Below, piece by piece: positions 48,001-53,855 of a stretch of 64,000 nucleotides of DNA. Under the pieces are notes generated by a model. It did no database searches, was not told where the DNA came from, and saw nothing but the letters and a program-made list of their open reading frames with translations. The position numbers and the translations under genes are program-made. The DNA is from Aureisphaera galaxeae. Lineage in GTDB: Bacteria > Bacteroidota > Bacteroidia > Flavobacteriales > Flavobacteriaceae. Each line of letters starts with the position of its first letter. Position 1 is the stretch's first letter. The stretch is taken from NCBI RefSeq assembly GCF_028561275.1, contig NZ_JAQQTF010000005.1, positions 62,001 to 126,000 of the forward strand. The letters are read 5' to 3'.

Positions 48001-49859
48001 CTACCGATCTTTGTCAGGAAGCTGCCATTGCAATTGTGAAAACGTCCAGTTATGACGATGGCGGTGACTGTAGCGAACCTGGAGAGGTGATCGACTATAC
48101 TTTCGAGGTGAGTAACCTTGGAAATGTAAGCTTAGCGAACATTGTAGTAGACGATCCATTATTGGGTGGACCTGTAGCAGGACCAGATAGTGGTGATACC
48201 GATGGTGACGGAGAACTGGATACAGATGAAGTATGGGTATACACAGGAAGCTATACGATCACGCAAGGTGATATCGACAATGGTGAGGTGTTGAACCAAG
48301 CTACAGCCGAAGGAACCGCTCCTGATGGCACTGTGGTAAGCGACCTTTCTGGTGCTACAGTGGATACAGACGATACAACCACTACCGATCTTTGTCAGGA
48401 TGCAAGCATTGCCTTGATCAAGACTGGAGTAGTGACTGATAGTGACGGTGACAAGTGTGCTGATACCAAGGAAACCATCGAGTACAGCTTTGAAGTGATC
48501 AACACTGGTAATGTTACTGTGACCAATATAGATGTAGACGATCCATTGGTGAATGTACTAGGAGGACCTATTACATTAGAGCCAGGAGAATCTGACAGTA
48601 CAACATTCACAGCCACTTATGTAATAACGCAAGCGGATATAGATGCAGGGCAAGTAGAGAACCAAGCAACAGCTACGGGTGTTACCGTAACTGGTGAAAC
48701 CGTTACCGACTTGAGTGATGACGACAGCCCTGTTGAGGATGATCCAACGATCACCGAACTATGTCAGGATGCGGTAATCGCATTGATCAAGGTAGGTACG
48801 CCAACCGATGAGGATGGTGACGGATGTATCGATCTTGGAGAGACGATTGTGTACGACTTCGTAGTGACCAACCTTGGTAATGTAGAATTGACCAATGTTA
48901 TCGTTACCGATCCGTTAGTAGATGTTGTAGGGGGACCTGTAACTATTGCTGCTGGTGAGTCTGATACTGAAACCTTCACTGCAATTTACACCGTAACACA
49001 AGAAGATGTAGACAATGGCGAAGTAGTGAATCAGGCAACTGCTGAAGGAACCGCTCCGGACGGAACGATAGTGTCCGACTTGAGTGACGATGATAGCGTA
49101 TTCGAAAATGATCCAACCATTAGTTCATTGTGTCAGAATCCAAAAATGTCTCTAGAGAAGACAGGAGTATTTAACGATGACAATGGAGATCAGATTCCGC
49201 AAGTAGGAGAGACCATTACTTATACCTTCAGTGTAACCAATACAGGAGATGTTACACTTTACAACATCACCATTACCGATCCGCTTCCAGGAGTAGTGAT
49301 CGAAGGTGGACCGATTGAAGTATTGGAGGTAGGTGAAACCGATAGTACGACCTTTACCGGTACGTACCAGATTACACAAGAAGACATCGAAGCAGGTGAG
49401 GTAATTAACCAAGCCCTTGCTACAGGTCAAGACGGTGATGGTAATGAAGTGGATGATGATAGTGATGACCCAACCGATATTACCAATACCGATAACGACG
49501 GTGATGGTGATCCGGACGATCCAACAGTAACCGATATACCAAACGTTGGAGGAGCTATATTCGAAATATTCAACGGTATTACACCAAACGGAGATGGATT
49601 GAATGACTTCTTCGAAATCCGAGGAATTACAGACTTCCCGAACAACAACGTGAAGATATTCAACAGATGGGGTGTATTGATATTCGAGACCGATGGATAT
49701 AATGAAACAACCAACGTATTTACGGGTAGATCCAATGCGAGAGCGACCATTAGTGAAGACGAAGAGCTTCCAACAGGAACTTACTTCTACGTGTTAACGT
49801 TCTCAGGAGAAAATCCAGGGCAAAACACCTATAACGGATATTTATACATAAACAGATAG
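33039..49859 (+). CDS. Giant SprB-like T9SS surface adhesin (5,606 residues)
   Basis: Signal peptide about 1-33. A von Willebrand A domain (about 66-285) keeps the MIDAS residues Asp73-x-Ser75-x-Ser77, a conserved Thr (SGWTNSEGG) and Asp (LTDGIPT). A Cys-containing linker follows to about 726. Then 13 SprB-type modules (about 727-1757, GG(T)xPYTYxW...VTDANGC), 21 cadherin/Big-like modules (about 1760-3819, GNVLxNDxDPxGD) and 13 DUF11/DUF7507-like modules (about 3825-5490; xIAIVKTG...GETIDYTFxVxNxGN...DxDGDGELDV, likely Ca2+-binding). The last 100 residues (ITPNGDGLNDFF...FNRWG...GTYFYVL...YNGYLYINR) are the gliding-type CHU_C sorting domain that marks T9SS type-B cargo. The predicted product is a very large, acidic cell-surface filament for adhesion or gliding. 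The downstream PorP/SprF gene fits the sprB-sprF pairing. Confidence 0.9.
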   Translation: MKRLLRFTDTNNAKLFWLSICVLLFSFGSVFAQDITVNKIAVENATECNQFDVTLEIIGNPPPKPQEVVLVIDRSGSMGFDDGDPSTLLPLEYAQDAAIEFVNNLFLPANNPTGLNKIALVTFGTDVTTEVNLVGSSGQSDIIDEINDIVASGWTNSEGGLVAADNELINNGTFDCATSRSIIFLTDGIPTWEIGASDNCDESATSSCTLNAIQAGVNAQTTTVGGEVYDQKVFSVGLIGALNQGQTAIATSFLNDVQNAGAFLTTNNADLSGIYSQILGQLVFAAKQLPGQALVTDDIETGFSVVGGTLNPSKGTTSLSGNTISWFVDEIFDETITLTYTIEAISTDVCGVQVPGTTVINYENSSCQTTSEVFDNPDICVPCPELTPTVARQGCTSFVDYAVAVDQMGCNSLSDSYSWEFFLNGTSVGTATGSNGTFEYTGGGSFTGQFVAEVSYTGSYGSGCVLPAVTQTTNVPLTCFIADWDYSCSDNRTVDEYPNNANCNSNTTINIPDSSNVFQYVVEIVYDDANPGATIDFTDGAGVVHTLQRTLVNGSTNEWFYRGLIIGSTDSVTYVDNSLQCDLQSIVVYAFRNFNSNTSSAGTFTNLSGVNNIQTVSVTIPSFPTSRDVSVEVPISELTPDGRYLLLRAEAGGISDEVIIYGPDASLPGGTCCMAIPMLTLDNVPGTVTQVDITIDTRNGQNGQTVNGQSWVLTSAVNADVDCYAELDVTATPTDALCFGDDSGSIEAVATGGIAPYTYSLNSGTPQSSGTFTGLVAGVYTIEVEDSIGNTDSISVTVDEPEPISVIITKDNASASGGCANGEATATPSGGTAPYTYLWSASAGNQTTQTATNLPTGTHTVTITDANGCILEQGVVIDCFNDCDAVISVDDVVNVLCSGEATGSATVSASSAANPTALFTFTWNTTPPQVDSGATSSTVTGLAAGVYTVSVTIDGTVCLPVEQSVTITEPSTPLSVTATATDENGPTTGDGTATANPSGGTPPYTYSWSPGGETTQTITGLSAGDYTVTVTDANGCVATATATVNPGTCQGLSVTATSTPVSCNGGNDGTASASVSGGVGAFSYLWSPGGQTTQDISGLTAGSYTVTVTDATTQCTADFTVTVNEPSVLSSGIAVNNVPCFGDATGSLDLTVTGGTFPYTFLWSNGETTEDINNLVAGSYSVTITDANGCQTTNSATVSQPAAPLSASSTFVDVLCNGDSTGSIDVTVSGGTPPYSYSWNTGATTQDLTDIPAGTYTVVITDANNCTLTEGPINISEPSTPISIVITKENATTAQACNDGEATANTSGGTPPYTYQWSASAGSQTTETATNLPQGTHSVVVTDANGCTLEQSVVIDCTNTCDAVITIDDVVDVLCTGDATGSATVSASSVANPGATFTFTWNTTPPQVDTGVTSSTISSLLAGTYTVSVTIDGTVCLPVEETIIITEPQNPLSVSASATDESGPTTGDGTATASPSGGTPPYTYVWSPGGETTQTITGLSAGDYTVTVTDANGCTAMATTTVNPGTCRNLLAFASATPVTCNGDSDGTATVSVTGGSGNFTYLWSPGGQTTQSISGLPGGVYTVTVFDTVTQCDVTANATVNEPSALSSGIAVNNVLCFGEATGSLDLTVTGGTAPYTFLWSNGATTEDIDNLTAGTYSVTITDANGCVLTDSATVQQPPSGLTISITAQTDILCGAPSSVTATAAGGTAPYTYNLDGGTPQASGTFTDLAAGNYTINVLDANGCTASVAVTILENCTEAIDDINDTFVNVPVAGNVLTNDIDIEGDTQTVTTTTVTSNQGVSVTIDASTGAYTYTPPTDYVGEDFFSYSIEDDGNPQATDTATVYIEVLPLSGPENEAPIANEDTNTTLVDTPISGNVLVNDYDPDGDPITVTGNTDPANGTVVVNPDGSYTYTPNPGFEGVDTFEYTICDDGTPALCDTALVIITVIPNHGNITVANDDAYNTTPGMAVSGNVLDNDSDPEGDNQTVDAAISPLSGPTNGTLTLNADGTFTYTPNAGFGGTDQFVYEIFDDGSPVARDRATVYVTVGGILNTTDAIDDINDTFVNVPVPGNVLTNDIDFEGDTQTVTTTTVTTTLGITVTIDANTGAYIYTPLPDYIGEDSFQYTIVDDGNPQATDTATVYIEVSPLGDPDNDPPVANADTNTTEVDTPVSGNVLVNDYDPDGDPITVTGNTDPSNGSVVVNPDGSYTYTPSPGFIGVDIFTYTICDDGTPALCDTAVVTITVIADHQNITVANDDSYFSFVNEPINGNVLDNDSDPEGDNQSVDTALTPIVGPSNGTLSINADGTFTYTPNTDYVGPDFFVYSIFDDGTPVATDVATVYLLVGLDGNTTLAVDDINDTYVNLPVSGNVLTNDYDEQGHTQTVTTTTVTTAQGVTVTIDANTGAYTYTPPTDYVGEDTFVYSITDDGNPLATDSATVYIEVLPIGTPDNEPPVANADTNTTEVDTPVSGNVLVNDFDPDGDPITVTGNTDPSNGTVVVNPDGSYTYTPNLGFEGEDTFTYTICDDGTPALCDTATVTIQVIPNNGNITVANDDAYNTFIDTPVSGNVLDNDNDPEGDTQTVTSATVTTQQGVTVAIAADGSFTYTPIAGYTGTDQFVYTIEDNGTLTATAQATVYLTIGDPGNDILAVDDINNTYVNLPVSGDVGTNDENADGPAGTETFTLVTDVTNGILVLNSDGTYTYTPGPDFVGEDTFTYQICDAGNPIACDTATVYIEVLPIGTPDNEPPVANADTNTTEVDTPVSGNVLVNDYDPDGDPITVTGNTDPSNGTVVVNPDGSYTYTPNPGFEGEDTFMYTICDNGTPALCDTATVTIQVIPNNGNITVANDDAYNTFIDTPVSGNVLDNDNDPEGDTQSVTSTTVTTLQGVTVNIAADGSFTYTPASGFTGTDQFVYTIEDNGTPTATDQATVYLTIGGQGNDILAVDDINDTYVNLPVDGSVATNDENADGPVGTEVFTLVTDVTNGTLVFNADGTYTYTPATDFVGEDTFTYQICDAGTPVACDTATVYIEVLPIGTPDNEPPVANADTNTTEVDTPVSGNVLVNDFDPDGDPITVTGNTDPSNGTVVVNPDGTYTYTPNPGFEGEDTFTYTICDDGTPALCDTATVTIQVIPNGGNITVANDDAYNTFIDTPVSGNVLDNDNDPEGDTQTVTSATVTTQQGITVNIAANGSFTYTPAAGYTGTDQFVYTIEDSGAPTATDQATVYLTIGDPGNYILAVDDINDTYVNLPVSGNVGTNDENADGPAGTETFTLVTDVTNGTLVFNTDGTYTYTPGTDFVGEDTFTYQICDAGNPIACDTAIVYIEVLPIGTPDNEPPVANADTNTTEVDTPVSGNVLVNDFDPDGDPITVTGNTDPSNGTVVVNPDGSYTYTPNPGFEGEDTFTYTICDDGTPALCDTATVTIQVIPNNGNITVANDDAYNTFVDTPVDGNVLDNDNDPEGDTQTVTSTTVTTQQGVTVSIDTDGSFTYTPAAGYTGTDQFVYTIADNGSPVATDQATVYLTIGDPGNTILAKDDINDTFVNLPVSGDVGTNDDNSDGPANTEIFTLITDVTNGTLVFNADGTYTYTPATDFVGEDTFTYQICDGGNPVACDTAVVTIEVVADPIIDNDPPIANNDTAVTEVDTPVDGNVLVNDYDMDGDPITITGNTDPSNGTVVLNPDGSYTYTPNPGFEGEDTFMYTICDNGTPALCDTATVTILVIPNNGNITVANDDAYSGEVDTPITGNVLDNDSDPEGDNQTLDTGVTPVSGPANGTVVFNADGSFTYTPNAGFIGTDQMVYSVNDDGTPQASDQATVYILIRQTPAPAIAIVKTGTYVDTDQDQCADAGETIDYIFAVSNQGNVPLGNITVTDPLLEAPNPVVPIVFESGDTNNDGMLDVDETWFYIATYVVTQDDIDAGNVTNQATAEGTDADGTTVSDLSDDEVVTEDDPTVLTLCQSSVIAIVKDSILNDENVDNCTDPGETIDYTFTVTNEGNTSLSNITVTDPLLEAPNPVVPIVFDSGDTDGDGELDVTETWVYTASYAVTQDDIDAGQVTNQATATGTTPSGATVSDLSDDELVTEDDPTVTELCQQPVIAIVKTGVFVDGNGDQCSDPGEMIDYTFTVTNEGNVSLSNITVTDPLLEAPNPVVPIVFASGDTDGDGELDVTETWTYTASYAITQIDIDAGQVENQATATGTAPDTSTVSDLSDDELVTEDDPTVTDLCQNPVIAIVKTGVFVDTDQDNCADPGETIDYTFTVTNEGNVSLGFITVTDPLLEAPNPIVPIVYVSGDTDGDDELDVDETWIYTASYAVTQDDIDAGQVTNQASVLGTSPANVGVTDLSDDEVVTEDDPTVVTLCQAPAIAIVKTASYDDGGDCSQPGEMIDYTFEVSNQGNVSLTNISVDDPLLGGPVAGPDSGDTDGDGELDVDEVWVYTGSYTITQVDIDNGEVLNQATAEGTAPDGTVVSDLSGATVDTDETTTTTLCQSPDIAIVKTASYDDGGDCSQPGEVINYTFEVSNQGNVSLANIVVDDPLLGGPVAGPDSGDTDGDGELDVTEVWVYTGSYTITQVDIDNGEVLNQATAEGTAPDGSIVSDLSGATVDTDETTTTTLCQSPAIAIVKTASYDDGGDCSQPGEMINYTFEVSNQGNVSLANISVDDPLLGGPVAGPDSGDTDGDGELDVTEVWVYTGSYTITQADIDNGEVLNQATAEGTAPNGTVVSDLSGATVDTDETTTTTLCQSPAIAIVKTSSYDDGGDCSQPGETIDYTFEVSNQGNVSLANIVVDDPLLGGPVAGPDSGDTDGDGELDVDEVWVYTGSYTITQGDIDNGEVLNQATAEGTAPDGTVVSDLSGATVDTDETTTTELCQDASIAIVKTSSYDDGGDCSQPGETIDYTFEVSNQGNVSLANIVVDDPLLGGPIAGPDSGDTDGDGELDVDEVWVYTGSYTITQVDIDNGEVVNQATAEGTAPDGTVVSDLSGSTVDTDDTTTTDLCQEAAIAIVKTSSYDDGGDCSEPGEVIDYTFEVSNLGNVSLANIVVDDPLLGGPVAGPDSGDTDGDGELDTDEVWVYTGSYTITQGDIDNGEVLNQATAEGTAPDGTVVSDLSGATVDTDDTTTTDLCQDASIALIKTGVVTDSDGDKCADTKETIEYSFEVINTGNVTVTNIDVDDPLVNVLGGPITLEPGESDSTTFTATYVITQADIDAGQVENQATATGVTVTGETVTDLSDDDSPVEDDPTITELCQDAVIALIKVGTPTDEDGDGCIDLGETIVYDFVVTNLGNVELTNVIVTDPLVDVVGGPVTIAAGESDTETFTAIYTVTQEDVDNGEVVNQATAEGTAPDGTIVSDLSDDDSVFENDPTISSLCQNPKMSLEKTGVFNDDNGDQIPQVGETITYTFSVTNTGDVTLYNITITDPLPGVVIEGGPIEVLEVGETDSTTFTGTYQITQEDIEAGEVINQALATGQDGDGNEVDDDSDDPTDITNTDNDGDGDPDDPTVTDIPNVGGAIFEIFNGITPNGDGLNDFFEIRGITDFPNNNVKIFNRWGVLIFETDGYNETTNVFTGRSNARATISEDEELPTGTYFYVLTFSGENPGQNTYNGYLYINR
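35217..38309 (+). repeat. SprB-type module array with a five-module block duplication
   Basis: Thirteen modules of about 75-95 residues. Modules 2-6 (from 35448) recur in the same order as modules 8-12 (from 36882), an offset of 1,434 bp. Module 7 separates the two copies, and modules 1 and 13, which flank the whole set, resemble each other (xPYTYxLxxGTPQxSGTFT). Confidence 0.85.
38316..44496 (+). repeat. Higher-order cadherin/Big-like repeat array (7 units of 3 modules)
   Basis: Each unit is (DDINDT...) + (ADTNTTEVDTPVSGN...) + (ANDDAYNT...). The start of the third module falls at 38910, 39801, 40692, 41574, 42456, 43338 and 44220: spacings of 891, 891, 882, 882, 882 and 882 bp. The change of period matches a change in the first module from an EGDTQTV type to an ENADGPAGTE type. 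Confidence 0.9.
44511..49511 (+). repeat. DUF11/DUF7507-like module array (402, 381 and 369 bp periods)
   Basis: Thirteen modules begin at 44511, 44913, 45315, 45717, 46119, 46500, 46881, 47262, 47643, 48024, 48405, 48774 and 49143. Spacings are 402 (four times), 381 (six times) and 369 (twice), so units of equal length are grouped. Confidence 0.9.
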
Positions 49860-49910
49860 ACAGTAAAACCCTAAATGGCTAGACCTTTTATGGATACAAA
49901 ATTGATAAAC

Positions 49911-50870
49911 ATGAAAAATAATTACCTAGCAATCTTAGTTCTGATTTTACTCGGCACCTTTTCGAGTAAGGCGCAGCAGGATCCACAGTATACACAATAC
50001 ATGTATAATACTCAGGTAGTGAACCCCGCCTATGTGGGATCCAAGGAAACGCTTAATTTCGGTTTATTGGGCCGTACACAGTGGGTGAACTTCGAGGGAG
50101 CTCCTAAAACGGGAACCTTCACCGCGGGGACCCCAATTGGTGCCCTTCAAAATATGGGGTTGGGGCTGTCCATCGTGCATGACGAGTTGGGACCTGCCAT
50201 AGAATCCAATATAAATATCGACTATGCCTATGTGATCAACGCATCCGAAAACGCAAAAGTTTCTTTCGGAGTGAAGGCAGGGATCGATTTATTGGATGTG
50301 GATTTCACCAAGCTGAATATTGCTGATGCCGGAGATGTTTTCGAAAATCCCGTGGATAGAAGGCTACAACCTCAAATTGGGGCAGGAGCTTACTATTTTA
50401 CAGATAAGTTCTATGCCGGACTTTCGGTGCCGAACTTCTTGACCACGAGTCACTTCGATGAGTCTCAGATAGATGCCATTGTAGATGATCCTTCAAGTTT
50501 TGCAGGAGAAACTACCGCTGCAGAAAGATTGCATTATTTCTTGATTGCGGGATACGTATTCGACATTAGTGATAACCTTAAGTTTAAGCCTGCTACTCTT
50601 ATTAAAGCAGTGAGCGGCTCCCCATTGCAGTGGGATGCGTCTGGTACGTTCCTAATTAACGAGAAATTTACCTTGGGAGCATCCTACAGATGGAGTGCTG
50701 CATTGAGTGCCATTGCAGGTTTCCAGGTAAGTGACGAGATATTTATTGGGGTAGGATATGATTATCAAACCACCGATATCGAAACCTACAGTGACGGTTC
50801 GTACGAAGTGTTCCTTAAGTTCGATATCTTTAATAAACCAGAGCGTGTATTGTCTCCAAGATTCTTTTAA
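49911..50870 (+). CDS. PorP/SprF family T9SS-associated outer-membrane protein
   Basis: 319 residues from ATG 49911 (MKNNYLAILVLILLGTFSSKAQ signal peptide, A-rich upstream context); an earlier in-frame ATG at 49875 would add a non-signal-like stretch. The mature start QQDPQYTQYMYNTQVVNPAYVGSKETLNFGLLGRTQW is the PorP/SprF signature, followed by an OmpA-like or beta-barrel type body ending RVLSPRFF. In Flavobacterium johnsoniae, SprF is needed for surface display of the neighbouring SprB. It starts 51 bases after the giant adhesin gene, and the gene order strongly suggests that it is its dedicated partner. Confidence 0.92.
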   Translation: MKNNYLAILVLILLGTFSSKAQQDPQYTQYMYNTQVVNPAYVGSKETLNFGLLGRTQWVNFEGAPKTGTFTAGTPIGALQNMGLGLSIVHDELGPAIESNINIDYAYVINASENAKVSFGVKAGIDLLDVDFTKLNIADAGDVFENPVDRRLQPQIGAGAYYFTDKFYAGLSVPNFLTTSHFDESQIDAIVDDPSSFAGETTAAERLHYFLIAGYVFDISDNLKFKPATLIKAVSGSPLQWDASGTFLINEKFTLGASYRWSAALSAIAGFQVSDEIFIGVGYDYQTTDIETYSDGSYEVFLKFDIFNKPERVLSPRFF

Positions 50871-50880
50871 AATATAAAGT

Positions 50881-52821
50881 ATGTACAAAAGTTCCTTATG
50901 TAAAAAAATACTTATGTCCCTGCTAGTAATTTCGGTTACTAGCATTTCCTTTGCCCAAAAAAATAGAATCGAAAAAGCGAACAAAGAGTTCGATAAATAT
51001 TCTTACATCGATGCCCGTGAGATATACCTAAAGGTAGTTGAAGACGGATACGCATCGGCTCAGGTGTTTCAGAAATTAGGAGACACCTATTATTTCAACA
51101 GTGAATACGGACAGGCTGCCGAGTGGTACCAGCGATCCATTAATGAATTTACTTCAGAAACGGATGCTATTTACTACTACCGAGCGGCTCAAGCCCTTAA
51201 ATCATTGGGGAAATACGACGAGTCCGATAAATTGATGGCAGCCTATGAAAAGGTGGGAGGAGATAATATCATTATACGGAACTTTAACGAAGATCCCAAT
51301 TACCTGAAGAGTATTGCCTTTCAGGCCAAAGGATATGAAGTAGAAAAAGTTAGTATTAATACCGATAGCTCAGACTTTGGCCCTTCCTTTTACTTAGATA
51401 AATTGGTTTTTGCCAAGTCGGCAAAAGCAAACAAGGGAGAGAAGGTATTCGAGTGGAATCAATTGCCCTTTCTAGACTTGTATGTGGCCGACATGGATGC
51501 CGAAGGACGACTTTCTAATGTAACTCCTTTAGATGGCGAAATAAACACCAAGTATCACGAATCATCTTCTGTCTTCACCAAAGACGGCCGCACTGTGTAT
51601 TTTACACGAAACAACTTTACCGATGGTAAAAAAGGACGTGATAAGAACAAAACCATTCGACTGAAGCTTTATAAAGCTATTAAGAGTGGGGACAACTATT
51701 GGACCAATATCGAAGAGTTGCCTTTCAATAGCGACGACTATTCGGTAGCACACCCGGCTTTAAGTGTCGATGAGAAACGACTATACTTCGCTTCAGATAG
51801 ACCAGGTTCCCTAGGGATGTCCGACCTGTGGTATGTAGACATTAATGAAGATGGAACCTATGGAGATCCCATCAACCTAGGACCTACGGTAAATACAGAA
51901 GCCCGAGAGAGCTTCCCATTTATAAGTGAGAATAGCAACCTTTACTTTTCGAGTGATGGACGTTCTGGATTGGGAGGATTGGATATTTATGTAACCCAAT
52001 TGGATAACGGAGGTACTTCTGGTAAAGTGACCAACTTAGGAGAGCCCGCCAATAGTAATCAGGATGATTTCGGATTCATCATTAATGAAAGTGCACGTTT
52101 AGGTTACCTTTCCTCCAATAGGGATGGAGATCGTGGAAGCCTTTCCGATGATATCTATCGCGTTCAGGAGAAATGTGAAATTACCATCGTAGGAGCCATT
52201 ACCAATAAAGTAACAGGCGATGCCGTACCAGGTGCTATTGTTACTTTACTGGACTCAAACAATACAGCGCTGGAAACAGTAACGGCCAAAGAGAATGGAA
52301 GCTATGAATTCAAAACTTTGGTAGAGTGCGATACGACGTACCTAATCCGAGCCAACAGCGACGGTTGTGAGTATAACGAAGAAATTGTGGAGACTCCTAA
52401 TGTAACCGGTAAGATTGAAGTGCCTGTTAAGTTAGAGTGCGATCCTTGTCCTCCAGACGATTTAGGATGTCGTTTGAGCCTTCAGCCAATTTATTTCGAT
52501 TTCGACCGTTATAACATCCGTCCGGATGCTGCGATAGAGTTGGCAAAGATTTTGGCAGCAATGCGGGAATACCCACAATTGATAATTCACATAGAATCAC
52601 ATACAGACTCAAGAGGAAACGATGCTTATAATGAAGCCTTGTCCGAAAAGCGAGCCCAATCCACTTTAAATTGGTTGGTGGACAACGGAATTGATAAGAA
52701 TCGTTTAACAGCAAAGGGGTATGGCGAGTACCAATTACAGAACGAATGCTCTAATGGGGTTGAGTGTACTGAGGAGGCACATCAGCTTAACAGGAGATCA
52801 ATGTTCTTAATCCAGAATTGA
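50881..52821 (+). CDS. PorE-like TPR/PD40/CRD/OmpA peptidoglycan-binding protein
   Basis: 646 residues. Signal peptide (MYKSSLCKKILMSLLVISVTSISFAQ); TPR-like helices (about 27-125, with AAEWYQRSINEF); a PD40/WD40-type propeller (about 160-430, repeated ...RLYFASDRPGSLGMSDLWYV and NLYFSSDGRSGLGGLDIYV); a carboxypeptidase-regulatory-like domain (about 437-515); and an OmpA_C domain (about 530-646) with YFDFDRYNIRPDA and the meso-DAP-binding region SHTDSRGNDAYNEALSEKRA. This is the domain order of PorE, which anchors the type IX machinery to peptidoglycan. Ten bases separate it from the PorP/SprF gene, so one transcript is likely. A terminator follows at 52849. Confidence 0.88.
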   Translation: MYKSSLCKKILMSLLVISVTSISFAQKNRIEKANKEFDKYSYIDAREIYLKVVEDGYASAQVFQKLGDTYYFNSEYGQAAEWYQRSINEFTSETDAIYYYRAAQALKSLGKYDESDKLMAAYEKVGGDNIIIRNFNEDPNYLKSIAFQAKGYEVEKVSINTDSSDFGPSFYLDKLVFAKSAKANKGEKVFEWNQLPFLDLYVADMDAEGRLSNVTPLDGEINTKYHESSSVFTKDGRTVYFTRNNFTDGKKGRDKNKTIRLKLYKAIKSGDNYWTNIEELPFNSDDYSVAHPALSVDEKRLYFASDRPGSLGMSDLWYVDINEDGTYGDPINLGPTVNTEARESFPFISENSNLYFSSDGRSGLGGLDIYVTQLDNGGTSGKVTNLGEPANSNQDDFGFIINESARLGYLSSNRDGDRGSLSDDIYRVQEKCEITIVGAITNKVTGDAVPGAIVTLLDSNNTALETVTAKENGSYEFKTLVECDTTYLIRANSDGCEYNEEIVETPNVTGKIEVPVKLECDPCPPDDLGCRLSLQPIYFDFDRYNIRPDAAIELAKILAAMREYPQLIIHIESHTDSRGNDAYNEALSEKRAQSTLNWLVDNGIDKNRLTAKGYGEYQLQNECSNGVECTEEAHQLNRRSMFLIQN

Positions 52822-52848
52822 TGTAAACTTACCAAGATTATGACCCCT

Positions 52849-52877
52849 AAGCGCCCGACGAAAGTTGGGCGCTTTTT
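52849..52877 (+). terminator. Strong intrinsic terminator closing the adhesin operon
   Basis: AAGCGCCCGAC and GTTGGGCGCTT form an 11-bp stem around a GAAA loop, followed by a T tract. Confidence 0.92.
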
Positions 52878-52900
52878 GTTTTCCTTAACATCGCATTTCG

Positions 52901-52908
52901 TATTTTTG
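52901..52908 (+). promoter_or_regulatory. idi promoter -7 element (TATTTTTG)
   Basis: TATTTTTG lies 21 bases before the idi ATG; TTTG at 52875-52878 is 22 bases upstream as a possible -33 element. Confidence 0.55.
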
Positions 52909-52929
52909 GGTCAAAATTGCTGGATATTC

Positions 52930-53445
52930 ATGGAAGAACAAGTTATTCTTGTCAATGAAAAAGACGAAAAAATAGGGTTGATGCCCAAACAGGAAGCTCA
53001 CGAAAAAGGGGTTTTGCATCGCGCATTTTCTGTATTTGTATTTAATGATGATAATGAGCTCATGCTTCAGCAAAGAGCACTGGACAAATACCATTCACCT
53101 GGATTGTGGACCAATACCTGTTGTAGCCATCAGCGTGACGGAGAATCTTCCCTAGAAGCAGGGATACGAAGATTGGAAGAGGAAATGGGATTCACTACAG
53201 AGCTTAAGGAAACCACCTCTTTTATCTATAAAGCTCCTTTCGATAATGGTCTCACAGAACACGAGCTGGATCATATTTTGGTAGGGCACTACAATGGGGA
53301 GCCTTCCATTAATAAGGAAGAAGTAGCGGCTTGGAAATGGATGCCTCTAGAAGAGGTAAAGGAAGACATTGTTCAAAATCCGGCCGAATACACCGCTTGG
53401 TTCAAAATAATATTCGAAAAATTCTACGAACATCTTAGTGTATGA
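52930..53445 (+). CDS. idi: Isopentenyl-diphosphate delta-isomerase (type 1)
   Basis: 171 residues from ATG 52930; upstream in-frame codons run through the terminator and promoter. Nudix-fold type 1 Idi: TNTCCSH with the catalytic Cys, SSLEAGIRRLEEEMGF (Nudix-like helix) and the second active-site region TEHELDHILVG. It interconverts isopentenyl and dimethylallyl diphosphate in isoprenoid synthesis. It leads a compact operon with a QueD/PTPS homologue (4-bp overlap), a peroxiredoxin and manA. Confidence 0.93.
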   Translation: MEEQVILVNEKDEKIGLMPKQEAHEKGVLHRAFSVFVFNDDNELMLQQRALDKYHSPGLWTNTCCSHQRDGESSLEAGIRRLEEEMGFTTELKETTSFIYKAPFDNGLTEHELDHILVGHYNGEPSINKEEVAAWKWMPLEEVKEDIVQNPAEYTAWFKIIFEKFYEHLSV

Positions 53446-53849
53446 GTGCAACGGTATATAGAAAGGCACATTTTAACGCCGCGCACCGACTCTTCAAAAA
53501 AGAGTGGAGCGATGAAAAGAACCTAGAGGTGTTCGGGAAATGTAGTAATCCTAACTACCACGGGCATAATTACGAATTGGAAGTGGGCATTACAGGGCCC
53601 ATCGATGCCGAAACTGGGTTTGTGATCGATTTGGGATACCTAAAGAGGATCATTTACGAAGAGGTAGAATTACCCTTCGATCATAAAAACCTGAATTTGG
53701 AAGTGCCCGAATTTAAGGAACTGAATCCAACGGTAGAAAACATTGCCAAAGTCATTTGGGAAAAACTTCATGCAAAGTTGGATACGTCGTATAAAATTTC
53801 AGTAAAACTTTACGAAACACCACGTAACTTTGTGGTATACTCTGGCTAG
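53442..53849 (+). CDS. QueD / 6-pyruvoyl-tetrahydropterin synthase family protein
   Basis: 135 residues. Zinc ligands His15 (FNAAH), His40 and His42 (NYHGHNY), and the nucleophile Cys34 in FGKCSNPNYHGHNY. This last motif is closer to 6-pyruvoyl-tetrahydropterin synthases than to E. coli QueD, so the product could be used for queuosine/7-deazaguanine (6-carboxytetrahydropterin) or for pterin synthesis; no other que gene is in the window to decide. The start overlaps the idi stop by four bases, suggesting coupled translation. Confidence 0.88.
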   Translation: MSATVYRKAHFNAAHRLFKKEWSDEKNLEVFGKCSNPNYHGHNYELEVGITGPIDAETGFVIDLGYLKRIIYEEVELPFDHKNLNLEVPEFKELNPTVENIAKVIWEKLHAKLDTSYKISVKLYETPRNFVVYSG

Positions 53850-53855
53850 GATCGT

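Noticed and set aside
33039-49859. CRISPR-like or satellite interpretation of the periodic repeats near 38-49 kb
   Set aside because: Periods are multiples of three, the frame stays open throughout and the units encode known domain types; there are no short repeats separated by unique spacers.
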